Below, in pieces: positions 45,597 through 55,061 of a stretch of DNA of 64,000 bases. The stretch is from Chloroflexi bacterium HGW-Chloroflexi-10 (GTDB lineage Bacteria > Chloroflexota > Anaerolineae > Anaerolineales > Anaerolineaceae): contig PHBZ01000001.1 of assembly GCA_002840755.1 (NCBI GenBank), positions 62,001-126,000 of the forward strand, written 5' to 3'. Every line of letters begins with the position of its first letter. The first letter of the stretch is position 1. Below the pieces are notes generated by a model, which did no database searches, was not told the DNA's origin, and saw only the letters and a list, made by a program, of their open reading frames with translations. The position numbers and the translations under genes are program-made.

Positions 45597-45983
45597 CTAA
45601 TTCTCTATATGGGTTATTTCTTTCTCTTTTTTCAAAACAGCATTTTCATAAACACTAATTTTGTAATCCAATATATCCAGTGTTTTTTGCATTTCTTCCA
45701 TTCTTACCACAAGCTGCTCCCTCTGTTCTTTCAAGATTTCTTTTCTGGCTTCGATGGTCTTGTCGCCCCGTTGAACCAGTCCGATATATTCAATCAGTAC
45801 TTCAATTGGTAGCCCAGCGCTTCGCATGCACCTGACAAATTCAACCCGCTTCATATCCGTTTCGTTATAATCTCTGATACCGCTTTCTGTTCGATTTACG
45901 GGTGGAATTAAGCCAATCCGTTCATAGTAGCGCAGCGTATCCGATGAAATACTGTATTGTTCACTGACTTCTGCAATTTTCAT
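45597..45983 (-). CDS. MerR-family transcriptional regulator (AdhR-like)
   Basis: The 128-residue protein starts at 45983 behind GAGGTGATAAT; the open frame extends upstream over its own promoter and is not used. The MerR HTH is KIAEVSEQYSISSDTLRYYE followed by RIGLIPPVNRTESGIRDY. A long helix (residues 80-118) forms the dimer coiled coil. Cys54 is the only cysteine, as in AdhR/NmlR-type aldehyde sensors (position by count). With the reductase downstream, it likely senses reactive aldehydes and switches on the pair through the 19-bp-spaced promoter. Confidence 0.9.
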   Translation of the reverse strand: MKIAEVSEQYSISSDTLRYYERIGLIPPVNRTESGIRDYNETDMKRVEFVRCMRSAGLPIEVLIEYIGLVQRGDKTIEARKEILKEQREQLVVRMEEMQKTLDILDYKISVYENAVLKKEKEITHIEN

Positions 45984-45993
45984 ATTATCACCT

Positions 45994-46033
45994 CTACACA
46001 ATAGTGTAGCACCTGGAGTCAACTCCAAGTCAA
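45994..46033 (-). promoter_or_regulatory. MerR-type promoter with 19-bp spacer and operator
   Basis: On the minus strand the -35 TTGACT (46028-46033) and -10 TACACT (46003-46008) are 19 bases apart, the hallmark of MerR-activated promoters. The spacer contains the perfect inverted repeat TGGAGT-TG-ACTCCA (46014-46027). A second palindrome, CTACAC-AATA-GTGTAG (45994-46009), spans the -10 box and start site. Confidence 0.85.
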
Positions 46034-46075
46034 GGGGTTTTTGAAAACACAAGCAGGAATCGAGATAAAATAAGG

Positions 46076-46936
46076 ATGCATACCCGATTGGAGGAATCTT
46101 TGAGAGTTGAAGATCACCAACAGGAATTGAACAAACCGATTGCCTTTGGCCGCACTGCGGAAATTTATGCCGGGGAAGATGGCAAAGTACTCAAATTGTT
46201 TTATGATTGGATGCCGCAACACTCGGTGCAGACCGAATTTGAAGTGAGCCGCAAGCTGGCATCCGCCGGTCTGCCGGTGCCGCAGGTGTATGATCGGGTG
46301 CTGATCGGTAAGCGGTATGGGATCATTTATGAGCGGGTTAACGGGCCGACCTTGCTGAGCAAGCTGATTGGCAAGCCCTGGCAGGTGCAGCATTGGGCAG
46401 AGACGCTGGCAAAGCTGCATGCCCAACTGCATACCGGTAAAGGCATAGATTCTCCGGATGGCATGCCGCGTATGTCCGAAAGCCTGGTGCGGGATGTCCT
46501 GCGGGCTCCGCATCTGGAAACGCGGGAGAAGGAGAAAATAGCCGCCTTAATTCCCGGGCTGCCGGATGGTAACGTCATTTGCCATTATGATTTTCATCCG
46601 GATCAGATATTGTTAACAGCAGACGGCCCGGTGATCCTGGATTGGATGACGGCGCGCCTTGGGCATCCGGCGGCGGATGTGGCCCGGACGCTGGTAATCC
46701 TGACCTATGGGATTCCACCCGGCGCCGGATGGTTGCTGCGGCAGGCAGTTTACATTTTGGCTGGCCTGGTCAGACGCTCCTACTTACAGCAGTATTTGAA
46801 GCTTAATCCGCAGGTTACACTGGTACAGGTTCAGGCCTGGATATTACCGGTTGCTACAGCACGCCTGTGTGAAGGAATCGAAAACGAAACCCAACCTATC
46901 CTGCGCGCTATTCGAGGTATGCTGCGAAGGATGTGA
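46076..46936 (+). CDS. Phosphotransferase-family protein (APH/choline kinase fold)
   Basis: The 286-residue protein has a kinase-like fold: IYAGEDGKVLKLFYDW (nucleotide-binding Lys), YGIIYERVNGPTLLSKL (hinge), CHYDFHPDQILL (catalytic Asp) and VILDWMTARLGHPAADVART (metal Asp). It resembles bacterial APH-domain proteins rather than a specific resistance enzyme. The start at 46076 has a weak ribosome site (AATAAGG) and an internal GTG or ATG start cannot be excluded. It is convergent with a nucleotidyltransferase gene. Confidence 0.87.
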   Translation: MHTRLEESLRVEDHQQELNKPIAFGRTAEIYAGEDGKVLKLFYDWMPQHSVQTEFEVSRKLASAGLPVPQVYDRVLIGKRYGIIYERVNGPTLLSKLIGKPWQVQHWAETLAKLHAQLHTGKGIDSPDGMPRMSESLVRDVLRAPHLETREKEKIAALIPGLPDGNVICHYDFHPDQILLTADGPVILDWMTARLGHPAADVARTLVILTYGIPPGAGWLLRQAVYILAGLVRRSYLQQYLKLNPQVTLVQVQAWILPVATARLCEGIENETQPILRAIRGMLRRM

Positions 46937-46944
46937 TTGAAAAT

Positions 46945-47793
46945 CTATTCGCTGAACTGCGAGGTGTGCGGGTTAAAGCTTTCTTTGGACAGGAGGATTT
47001 CCAGACGGTCCACCAGCCGGTTAGCATCGCGGAGCACTTCGGGCTGTGCCTGCGCAGCGGCTTGTAGTGCAGCTTGAATGTCTTCAGCCATTTTAATGGG
47101 GAGTTCGGAGCAGTTTTGGATTGCAAAAGGCACCAGGCGCTTCTCGCCAGGGTGTAGTACCCGGTTATAAGCAAAAAGCACGTCAAAGTAACTGGCCAGG
47201 AAAGCTGCCATGCGGTGATTAATGCTCACCAGGTCGCCGCGTTTTACCGCTTTCTCGAGCTGGAAGGTGTAGGAGGGAATCACCCGGCGCAGCACTGCAT
47301 GATTTTTGGTGATAATGTCGCGGCGAAGAGTCTCCGGGTAGCCGACCTGACAGCGCTGCTGCTGAGCGGCTAGCCAACCGGAGCGGTCAAAGAGCGCTTG
47401 AGCCATTTTTAGGGTACGCCAGAAGCAGGTTGTATAACCCATGCCGGCTTGTTGGCGCACAAGCGTCTGGTCGAGCATGCCGCTGATCCAGTTTATGTCC
47501 CAGTAAATGATATCTAATTCAATCCCGGAGGGTGCATCGAACCATTCATCGCCCAAATCCCAGAAGGTCAGGTTGAGGTTGGCGCGGCTGGCGCCACGTT
47601 TTTGTACTATGGCTTCACGATTGGCCAGCGGGATAAGCGCTGTGGTGAAGACGTACAGATCAATATCCGAGCTTATATCGGGAATGCCGCCGCTGAGCGA
47701 ACCGCCCAGGGCAATGGCCTCTACCTGGGGGAATTGGGAGAATGCGCCGGCCAGTTCACTGGCCAATAGAAAATGCTCTGAATGGAAATTCAT
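46945..47793 (-). CDS. Nucleotidyltransferase-fold protein, DUF4037/ANT-like
   Basis: The 282-residue protein has the Pol-beta nucleotidyltransferase motif AIALGGSLSGGIPDISSDID followed by LYVF: a GGS loop and two acidic metal ligands. A further acidic residue lies in ELDIIYWDINW. The C-terminal half (residues 120-270) is a helical domain as in aminoglycoside nucleotidyltransferases and DUF4037 proteins. It should transfer a nucleotide to a small molecule or protein; the acceptor is unknown. A -10-like TATAAT lies 65-70 bases upstream on the minus strand. Confidence 0.82.
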   Translation of the reverse strand: MNFHSEHFLLASELAGAFSQFPQVEAIALGGSLSGGIPDISSDIDLYVFTTALIPLANREAIVQKRGASRANLNLTFWDLGDEWFDAPSGIELDIIYWDINWISGMLDQTLVRQQAGMGYTTCFWRTLKMAQALFDRSGWLAAQQQRCQVGYPETLRRDIITKNHAVLRRVIPSYTFQLEKAVKRGDLVSINHRMAAFLASYFDVLFAYNRVLHPGEKRLVPFAIQNCSELPIKMAEDIQAALQAAAQAQPEVLRDANRLVDRLEILLSKESFNPHTSQFSE

Positions 47794-48144
47794 GCGCTAC
47801 CTGCCTTATGTTAACGCTGTTCAATACTTCAATTCGGCTGAGCAGCGTCCGATTGGATTATAGTGCATAACTGTGCCATTAAGTTTAGGACGAATTGCAT
47901 CAAAAATAATCTTTCGTTCGGAAATAACGGTGCATCAAAATAAATGTTACCTTAAAACGGAATAAAGAACCCGGTACCTTTTCGGACAAATATCGACAAT
48001 AAAACAACACTGTTACGGAAACTTGTATGGTAAAGCGATAATGTATCCACCCTGAATACATATGTTTTATGAAATGAGAATAATATTGATTATGTTCGCC
48101 GTAGAAATATCGATGGGGATTTATTTTTATCGAAACGAACTGTA
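47794..48144. other. 351-base gene-free stretch
   Basis: The stretch is A+T-rich, with no frame over 30 codons that has a ribosome site. Apart from a possible -10 box (TATAAT on the minus strand, 47858-47863) for the nucleotidyltransferase gene, I see no operator, hairpin or RNA. Confidence 0.6.
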
Positions 48145-48654
48145 TTACAAATTTCCATCCTTTGGATAGAGGGTTAATAATGGTGTCAGATGCTCCTGAT
48201 GATGTTCCAATGACCCCTGCAGAACCGCGGAGAGCGGGTATTCCGCCAGCCAGGGATATTTGCCGGCTGCCATAAAATCGCCTGCGGGAATCTGCTCAGC
48301 CAGATCCAGAAAATGCGAAAAGACCGAGCGCCAGCGCTGGTACACGCTATGCCAGGAGTGATTCCGGCAGGTTTGGAAAATGTGTTCATTGTAGTCTTCA
48401 AGGTTAGAATCCGAATCCGGGTCCAGTCCGTTCAGCCAGCGGGGAAAGACCGGTTCGACACCGTGCAGGGCAGCATGCAAGCGCGCAATGGAGACCTGCT
48501 GCCAGGCATGCAAATGCGCGATCACATCCTTGATTGAGCGTTGGGATTCCGGTAACGACGCCAGAATTTTCTCTTCAGGTAACCCGGTCAGGAATTCTTC
48601 CCAACGCGCGCGTTCTTCCTGCAATTCGGCGATGATTTCTTTTTTGATATCCAT
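48145..48654 (-). CDS. ClbS/DfsB-family, DinB-like four-helix protein
   Basis: The 169-residue protein starts at 48654 behind AGGAGTAAAAC. It is helical throughout, with RSIKDVIAHLHAWQQVSIAR and a late SLEHHQEHLTPLL giving the His triad expected in DinB-like metal proteins. DfsB proteins have unknown roles, and ClbS protects DNA from colibactin as a cyclopropane hydrolase. The gene lies alone between two minus-strand genes. Confidence 0.85.
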   Translation of the reverse strand: MDIKKEIIAELQEERARWEEFLTGLPEEKILASLPESQRSIKDVIAHLHAWQQVSIARLHAALHGVEPVFPRWLNGLDPDSDSNLEDYNEHIFQTCRNHSWHSVYQRWRSVFSHFLDLAEQIPAGDFMAAGKYPWLAEYPLSAVLQGSLEHHQEHLTPLLTLYPKDGNL

Positions 48655-48782
48655 GTTTTACTCCTGCATAAAGGTAATGTAATTATAAAGAATTATGCAA
48701 CAGTATGAAAAGAATAAACTAACCTTGATTGAGGAAATAACCGGGTAAGGCCTGGCCCACTTTCGGGTAGGCTGAGCCATCT

Positions 48783-49991
48783 TTACACGGTCATCGCGAC
48801 CTGGAGAGACTGGACCGCTGCCTGTTCGGCGGATTGCACAACCTGTATCTGATCGCAGAGCGCATTGATGAAGTGCTTCAATGTACCATCTGCCAGGGAA
48901 AAGTCGGTAGACGTTTTTGCTTTGAGTTCGTGGATGCGCGTGTTGGCAGCCCGAATTTCATCCAATGCACCTGCACCACGATCACGGAACAGCAGCTTAC
49001 GCCGCAGTATCAGCGCACGTAGCTCGCCAAATGGGGTAATCTCATCCGGGAGCAGTGCTAGGCCCAACCCTTCCCATGCCTTGCCGGCCGCCCGGAACAG
49101 TTTTGCGGTCTCGTTCAGCGTAGGCCGGTTGAGGATTAGGGCTGCCTCCTGAAGGAAATCCGCATACACACTGCGCTCGCCGTCGCTACCCTCCCCATTC
49201 TGGATCGTCCCGAAGAAGGCTGAGGTCAGCCCGGCAACCATTCCTCGCCCCGGAGGAAACACCGCCGACCAACTGCTTTTGTGTTTTGGGTTGCGCAGTA
49301 ATTCCTGCCAGTATGTATAGGCGGCAAAACCAAAATTATTGCGTGAGCCTTTAGGCGGTTGCTCGGTGAACAGACGCAGGGTGTCCCATATGCCTTTCTG
49401 CACCGCGGAGGCTAACTTATCCGGGTTGGGCGCACTGAGCGTGAGCACACGGAATTTGTCTTTCTTCACTCGCGCTCGAGCCGCTGCCAGCGCTCCCGTC
49501 GTTACTGTTAATGGAACGCGGGCGCGGTCGGCGATCCAGACGGTGTCCTGCGAATCATCATACCCATAGACCAGGATCGGGTACATGATGTACATATCAT
49601 CGTCGTTGGTCAGTTCGAAATAAGGCAGACTGAAGATATCCACCCAGGTGATTGCAGGCAGCCCGCTTTCCAGTGTATGTAGCAGATTTTCCAGCCCCTT
49701 TGCAGGAATTGCGGTTTGCAGGATCTCCTGTTCCACCCCCAAACGCCCCAAGAGGGTCTCGAGCGGATCAAAGGTGTTGCGGGTGAGCAGAGTAACATGC
49801 GGATCGTACCCCGCATAAGCAAAGGAGAAGTAGCCCATCGTGATCCCGCCGCTGACGCCCAGCAATAGTGCTTCGCTGTAGGGTCGACCGGTATGTGGGG
49901 CATTTACACCACGGTAGGCGTAGTAATTGTGAACACTGCCGGTTTCCCAATGCCACCCTTCAAAGGTGTTGAAATTGTTAAGTTTGGTCAT
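48783..49991 (-). CDS. BtrH N-terminal/DUF4872 family protein
   Basis: The 402-residue protein is best started at the ATG at 49991, eight bases after GAGGAG; an ATG at 49997 and a GTG at 50000 are closer to the ribosome site. The N-terminal domain (FEGWHWETGSVHNYYAYRGV, LLLGVSGGITMGYFSF) matches BtrH-type domains, related to cysteine-peptidase-like folds, here with Ser/Gly where Cys might be expected, and His in the first strand. The C-terminal DUF4872-like part is helical. BtrH transfers an acyl side chain in butirosin synthesis. No carrier protein is nearby, so the reaction is open. Confidence 0.8.
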   Translation of the reverse strand: MTKLNNFNTFEGWHWETGSVHNYYAYRGVNAPHTGRPYSEALLLGVSGGITMGYFSFAYAGYDPHVTLLTRNTFDPLETLLGRLGVEQEILQTAIPAKGLENLLHTLESGLPAITWVDIFSLPYFELTNDDDMYIMYPILVYGYDDSQDTVWIADRARVPLTVTTGALAAARARVKKDKFRVLTLSAPNPDKLASAVQKGIWDTLRLFTEQPPKGSRNNFGFAAYTYWQELLRNPKHKSSWSAVFPPGRGMVAGLTSAFFGTIQNGEGSDGERSVYADFLQEAALILNRPTLNETAKLFRAAGKAWEGLGLALLPDEITPFGELRALILRRKLLFRDRGAGALDEIRAANTRIHELKAKTSTDFSLADGTLKHFINALCDQIQVVQSAEQAAVQSLQVAMTV

Positions 49992-50000
49992 TTCCATCAC

Positions 50001-50383
50001 TCCTCAATCCAGAACGACTACTATTTTGGAACTATTATATAGAAAATAGAGGTCCTTGTGGAAAAGGAGAGACATACTTTTTAGCGATAGCCTGATAAAT
50101 ACACTCATTGGATCCAGTAATCAGCAACCAGAGCAACTCAATGGGGGGTCCGCAGTTTTCTTTTGCCGAAGTTGTTTCGTTTCTGGAGAACTGCTAAATG
50201 ACCCCGACCCGGTAAAAGCGCAAAGGGTGATGCAGGCCATGCTTCAAATGACCAAGGTCGACATTGAAAAGTTGTACCTGGCGCGGGGGCAAAATATACA
50301 TTTGCGCTGCTTGAATTTTCCTCTGCGGATAAGGTAGCCACATTCAGTGGTTACCTTATCCTCATGCTATCTATATTACACTA
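50001..50383. other. 383-base gene-free stretch between BtrH-like and HD-GYP genes
   Basis: It holds the likely -10 box of the BtrH-like gene (TATAAT on the minus strand at 50034-50039, weak -35) and a hairpin at its far end. A 93-codon frame at 50056-50337 lacks a ribosome site and resembles no protein I know. Confidence 0.6.
50328..50360. terminator. Strong hairpin after the HD-GYP gene
   Basis: GATAAGGTAGCCAC pairs with GTGGTTACCTTATC around ATTCA (14 pairs, one G-U). It starts 24 bases after the HD-GYP stop. There is no T run in either direction, so termination may depend on other factors. Confidence 0.65.
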
Positions 50384-52768
50384 TCAACCCTGATTCGCCG
50401 ACCGTCCATTAATCAGTTCAATAAATACCTTTACTACCTCCGGGTCCAATAGCACACCAGATTTTTCCTTGAGATAGCGCAAGATCTCATGATCCGGCCA
50501 ACCTTTGCGATACGGCCGGTCTGAACCCAGTGCATCCCATATATCAATCACAGCAAATATTCTGGCGGATAGTGGTATTTTTTCACCTTTCAGACCAAGC
50601 GGATAGCCGGAACCATCCCAGCGTTCATGATGAGAGAAAGGGATTTCCAGAGCGGGGGCAAGATAAGGAATACCTATAAGTAATTGTTTTGCATAAACCG
50701 GGTGCTGCCGCATCACAACCCATTCATCTTCGGTTAAAGGCCCGGGTTTGAGCAGGATACTATCCGGAATCCCCATTTTGCCAATATCATGTAATAATGC
50801 ACCGCGTTGAATATGGACAATTTCTTCTTCCGAAAATCCAAATCTGCGTGCCATCTCAATGGTAAGATCTACCACCCGTTGGCTGTGGCCGGCAGTTTCA
50901 TGCTCGCGTAATTCAAGCGCATTTGACCACCCTTTTAATGTGGCATCATAGGCAGCTTTTAATTCTTCGCTATACTGCTGCAAGGCTCTTTCAGACTTTT
51001 TTCTTTCGGTAATATCCTGAAGTATGGCCACTGCCCCATTAATATTGCCATCATCATCATACAGCGGAATACCTGAATTCGATATGATCTTGTGAGCACC
51101 ATCAAAGGCTTCAATCTCGATTTCTTCATCCAGAGTGGTTTCTCCGCGCATTACAGCTTTCGCCGAACCCCACTCATGCGCTTCCACCCGGCTGCCGTTT
51201 GACAAACGCCAACCTTTGTATTCTGTCAATTTATCTACACCTACGTAACGGACTCCCTGCCAGATTTTCTGTCCCGCGGGATTCAGAAAATCTATGATCC
51301 CAGCCTTATTTACGGTAAATATCCCAACAGGCACTGTATCAATGATGGTTTGTATGAATTTTTCCCGTTCATGTAAAGTCTCTTCAGTTTCTTTACGTTT
51401 GGAAATATCTTCAAACATACCCATCACATATTGAGGTGCACCATTACCATCCCGAACTAAAACAGAGGTTAATTGTCCCCAAATGTAATGCCCGTTTTTG
51501 TGGCGGTTGCGTTTCTCAATCGTATAAAAATCTTTTTTTCCATCGAGCATTTCCAGATAGAGTAACAAATCCAGAGCTTCATCTTCAGGGTGGGAAATAT
51601 CTTTAATTGTTAACGAACAATACTCTTCAAGAGAATAGCCGAGCATCTTTAAGAGTGCCAGGTTTCCATTTGTAAACCGCCCATCCAGATCATTTGTAGA
51701 AATTCCAATTTCAGAAGTTTCAAAAATCTTCCTGAATTTCTCTTCACTTTCCTGTAATGCTTTTTCTGCCATCTTTCGATCGGTAATGTCCAAGGCTGTG
51801 AAAGTAATACCCTTACTCCAATCATTCAAATCGATTGGCGTAGAGGCCAGAATGACATTAATCAAAGAGCCGTCTTTTCTCTGCCATACGGTTTCTACTC
51901 GACCGGAATCATGTTCAGCGATTTGCCGATATTTCTCTCTACCCACAAACTCAAATTCCTCCTGAGTTGGGTATAAGATCCTGGCAGATTGTCCAATCAG
52001 CTCATCTTGCTGATAACCAACCATTTCACAAATTTTTGGATTTACATAGAATAAAACTCGGTCCTTCACCAACCCAATACCGGTAGGTGCTACACGGAAG
52101 ATACTTTGCATTCTATCTTCGGATTCACGGAGAGATGCAATGGCATCCTCCCGTTGAGCTTCGGCCTTCACCCGGTCTGTGATATCCCGTGCTATAACAA
52201 CGATCCCTTCCACAAGCGGATTGCCAAGTAAATTGTTGACATCCGCTTCAAGATAGATCCAACTGTCATCGTTCCGTTTGGCACGAAAAACAACCGTCTT
52301 ATGCGGTGTTTTTCCATCAATCATTTCGTTAAGAAGTGTCTGTAAGGATTGCGCGTCATCCGGATGGACAATATCAAAAACATTCTGATCTTTCAATTGT
52401 TCAGCTTCATAGCCTAAAATCCGTTTATAACTATTGCTGTTGGCTACATACTTCCGTTTTCCTGTGATATCCAATACTGAAATCATATCATTTGAGTTCT
52501 CAAGCAAAACACGAATTCGTTCTTCGCTTTCAAACCCCTTAAAATGCAAAAGGTTGTCATTTGGAATTGCTGCGAATGTATTTAGACCATTTATTTTTTT
52601 TATCATGTTCGGACCGCCTAACCAACTCAAATCTATTTTAGGAAGCAGTGTTAGGGCATCGCTTTTGCCTTCATTGAGACTTTTAAGGATTAACATATTT
52701 GCACTAACTATATGATTACCCCAAAAGACCTCAAATGCAAAACCACTATATCGATCAATACTATTCAT
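50384..52768 (-). CDS. Four-PAS-domain HD-GYP cyclic-di-GMP phosphodiesterase
   Basis: The 794-residue protein has no membrane helix. After a 70-residue N-terminal segment come four PAS/PAC units at about 75-200, 205-335, 340-460 and 462-595, the third and fourth with GNGAPQYVMGMFEDISKRKE and DGNINGAVAILQDITERKK ends. The HD-GYP domain (about 605-790) has HDIGKMGIPDS at 660 and HHERWDGSGYP at 713, so all metal ligands and the GYP motif are present and it should be active. It cleaves cyclic di-GMP in response to PAS-sensed signals. There is no GGDEF partner in the window. Confidence 0.92.
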   Translation of the reverse strand: MNSIDRYSGFAFEVFWGNHIVSANMLILKSLNEGKSDALTLLPKIDLSWLGGPNMIKKINGLNTFAAIPNDNLLHFKGFESEERIRVLLENSNDMISVLDITGKRKYVANSNSYKRILGYEAEQLKDQNVFDIVHPDDAQSLQTLLNEMIDGKTPHKTVVFRAKRNDDSWIYLEADVNNLLGNPLVEGIVVIARDITDRVKAEAQREDAIASLRESEDRMQSIFRVAPTGIGLVKDRVLFYVNPKICEMVGYQQDELIGQSARILYPTQEEFEFVGREKYRQIAEHDSGRVETVWQRKDGSLINVILASTPIDLNDWSKGITFTALDITDRKMAEKALQESEEKFRKIFETSEIGISTNDLDGRFTNGNLALLKMLGYSLEEYCSLTIKDISHPEDEALDLLLYLEMLDGKKDFYTIEKRNRHKNGHYIWGQLTSVLVRDGNGAPQYVMGMFEDISKRKETEETLHEREKFIQTIIDTVPVGIFTVNKAGIIDFLNPAGQKIWQGVRYVGVDKLTEYKGWRLSNGSRVEAHEWGSAKAVMRGETTLDEEIEIEAFDGAHKIISNSGIPLYDDDGNINGAVAILQDITERKKSERALQQYSEELKAAYDATLKGWSNALELREHETAGHSQRVVDLTIEMARRFGFSEEEIVHIQRGALLHDIGKMGIPDSILLKPGPLTEDEWVVMRQHPVYAKQLLIGIPYLAPALEIPFSHHERWDGSGYPLGLKGEKIPLSARIFAVIDIWDALGSDRPYRKGWPDHEILRYLKEKSGVLLDPEVVKVFIELINGRSANQG

Positions 52769-52978
52769 TATACATACATTGTATGCTTTCCGAAATCCAA
52801 TTCAACAATATTGTTGAAATCCCTCTGTCTGCATGCCAGATACCCTTTACCCAACGGGAGTTTAACCTGGCCAACCAGATGAATGGAAGCTTAACGCTTC
52901 CCTTTTTGCACTCAACAGCAAAACACTTTGCAAAACAGCATACAATTCCGGCAAAATGGTTTCAAACATCTGGCTGAA

Positions 52979-53006
52979 TTGCTTTTCAGATAAAAAGATG
53001 TAAAAT
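52979..53006 (+). promoter_or_regulatory. Promoter for the first LVIVD gene
   Basis: TTGCTT at 52979-52984 and TAAAAT at 53001-53006 are 16 bases apart, 45 bases before the start codon. Confidence 0.5.
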
Positions 53007-53050
53007 CTATCTTATCGGGAATTAAACGATCCATCCATACAAGGACAACT

Positions 53051-54997
53051 ATGAAGTACACTATGAAGCACGTTGCCTTTCGAAAGCTTTATCTGCCACT
53101 GCTGGCAGCGATTTTATTCATCTCAGCGGCAAAGCCATATACCGCCATTCAAAGCGCGGAGGTGCAGCGCGGCGGACCGACCTGGGAGTTTAACCTGCTC
53201 AACCAGATGGGCGGCAACATGCGCGCCATCGCCGTTCAGGGCGAAACTGCATACCTGGGGATTGGTCCGCGGCTGGTGATTGTGGATGTCAGCGATCCGG
53301 AGAACCCGCAGTTCCTGGGCCAGACAGAAATACTACCCCACCTGGTGGAAAACATCGTTATAATTGGCAACTTCGCCTATGTCGCTGCTTCTTATGCCGG
53401 CCTACAGATAATCGATATTTCCAACCCACAGTTGCCAAATATCGTCGGCTCGGAAACTGATCCGACGCTGGCTTTTGCCATCGCATATACCAACAACCAT
53501 GTGTTTATTACCAATCCCGAAACGGGTACCCTGCGTTTACTGAACGTTTCCGACCCAACCCACCCGTCACCGGTCTGGTCGCAAGGTGGTTTTGGAGGCG
53601 GTACCGATGCATTGGTCAATGGTGATTATTTATATACCATTATGGATACGCTCGAAGTTTTCGACATATCCAATATTACCCAACCGCAGCTGGTAACTTC
53701 CCTTCCCGCCAACACGCTTGATAATAGCTGGTTTTACAGCCTGGCTGTAGCAGAGAACAATCTGTATGCAATCTCCGTAACATCTGAATTTTATGTGTTT
53801 GATATCTCCCAACCGGATCTTCCAGAAAAAAAGGGAATGATTTTTTTAGATCATAATCAATATCTCTCTTTCGATATCATTGTAGTAAATCAGCACGCAT
53901 ATCTCGCCGACTATTACGGTTTAACCGTGATTGATATTAGCGACCCACAAAATATGGTTAAAATAAATGATCTGACACCTTTCTGGTTTACTTCCCAATT
54001 AGCCGTTGTCAATAATATTGCTTTTCTAATTAATTGGGACGGAATGCATGTGATTCAAATCAACGATCCGATCTCGCCAGAGGTCATTGGAGCGTATGAA
54101 CCAGGCTCATTCATGAATCGGATGGCGATCATTGGGGATTATGCTTATCTGTACGGCGCTTCAGATTCGGCGGTGGTGTACGATATTTCCGAGCCTTCAA
54201 CTCCTCAAATGTCTGCAAGATACGCGGATATCTGCTGGCATGAGATTGTTGCCTATTCCGATCAAATCGCTTTTGCCACCTGTGATTCTGGCAATATGAG
54301 TATTGTCGACACAGTGAACCCCGCATCGCCGCAGACCATCAAAGAAATTCCTGTCCGCAGTGTGGGTATGGCAATCCAAGACCAGTCTTTGTTTGTTATT
54401 AATGGCAATAACAGTCAATTCCTTGTTTTCGACCTCACGGATGCATACAACCCTCAACAGATAGGCAGCCTGGCGCTTCCCGGCAGCCCATCGGGATTGG
54501 TGTTGGTCGGTAATTATGCATATACGCGCATTGGGCTGCAAATTATTATTATCGACATTTCAACGCCAGGTAATCCGACCCAGGTTTCCAGCTTTACAAT
54601 CGATGACATACGTGCTCCAATGGCCACTGAGGGAGCGATACTCGTGATAGGCCAAAACGAGAGTGGGTTGGCTGTGTTTGATCTCTCCAACCCACTTACC
54701 CCGATGAAACTAGCCGAAATTGACACCCCCGGAGCCGTTTATGATCTTGCCATAAAAGATTCACTGGTGTACGCGGCGGATTATAGTGGTGTAGCAGTGG
54801 TTAGTGTTACAGACCCATCACAACCACAAATGATTGCCTACCATCCCATCATCAATTCGGAGTTGGGATGGCCTTCAGGGGCAGGTGAGGTAGTTTTGAA
54901 AGACGATCTGGTCTTTGTAAATGCCAATGCTGCCGGTGTATATATTTTTGAGAATGAATATGAGTGGACCATGTATCTGCCATTGGCGGCTCGCTGA
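53051..54997 (+). CDS. Secreted LVIVD-repeat beta-propeller protein, copy 1
   Basis: The 648-residue protein starts behind ACAAGGACAACT. It has a Sec signal peptide (LYLPLLAAILFISAAKPYTA) and then about twelve repeats of 40-45 residues with the core LVIVDVSDPENPQFLG, LQIIDISNPQLPNIVG and so on, the LVIVD pattern of a beta-propeller. It ends WTMYLPLAAR. Such proteins are surface or secreted and of unknown ligand. The second copy follows 64 bases later. Confidence 0.88.
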   Translation: MKYTMKHVAFRKLYLPLLAAILFISAAKPYTAIQSAEVQRGGPTWEFNLLNQMGGNMRAIAVQGETAYLGIGPRLVIVDVSDPENPQFLGQTEILPHLVENIVIIGNFAYVAASYAGLQIIDISNPQLPNIVGSETDPTLAFAIAYTNNHVFITNPETGTLRLLNVSDPTHPSPVWSQGGFGGGTDALVNGDYLYTIMDTLEVFDISNITQPQLVTSLPANTLDNSWFYSLAVAENNLYAISVTSEFYVFDISQPDLPEKKGMIFLDHNQYLSFDIIVVNQHAYLADYYGLTVIDISDPQNMVKINDLTPFWFTSQLAVVNNIAFLINWDGMHVIQINDPISPEVIGAYEPGSFMNRMAIIGDYAYLYGASDSAVVYDISEPSTPQMSARYADICWHEIVAYSDQIAFATCDSGNMSIVDTVNPASPQTIKEIPVRSVGMAIQDQSLFVINGNNSQFLVFDLTDAYNPQQIGSLALPGSPSGLVLVGNYAYTRIGLQIIIIDISTPGNPTQVSSFTIDDIRAPMATEGAILVIGQNESGLAVFDLSNPLTPMKLAEIDTPGAVYDLAIKDSLVYAADYSGVAVVSVTDPSQPQMIAYHPIINSELGWPSGAGEVVLKDDLVFVNANAAGVYIFENEYEWTMYLPLAAR

Positions 54998-55061
54998 GAA
55001 TTCGAGTGTAGAATAAACCCTATTGGGAAATAATCAATCCATCTCCATACAAGGAAACTCT

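Noticed and set aside
50056..50337. 93-codon open frame between the BtrH-like and HD-GYP genes
   Set aside because: No ribosome site, composition unlike its neighbours, no motif.
52735..52977. 80-codon open frame upstream of the first LVIVD gene
   Set aside because: It overlaps the start of the HD-GYP gene on the other strand and has no ribosome site.
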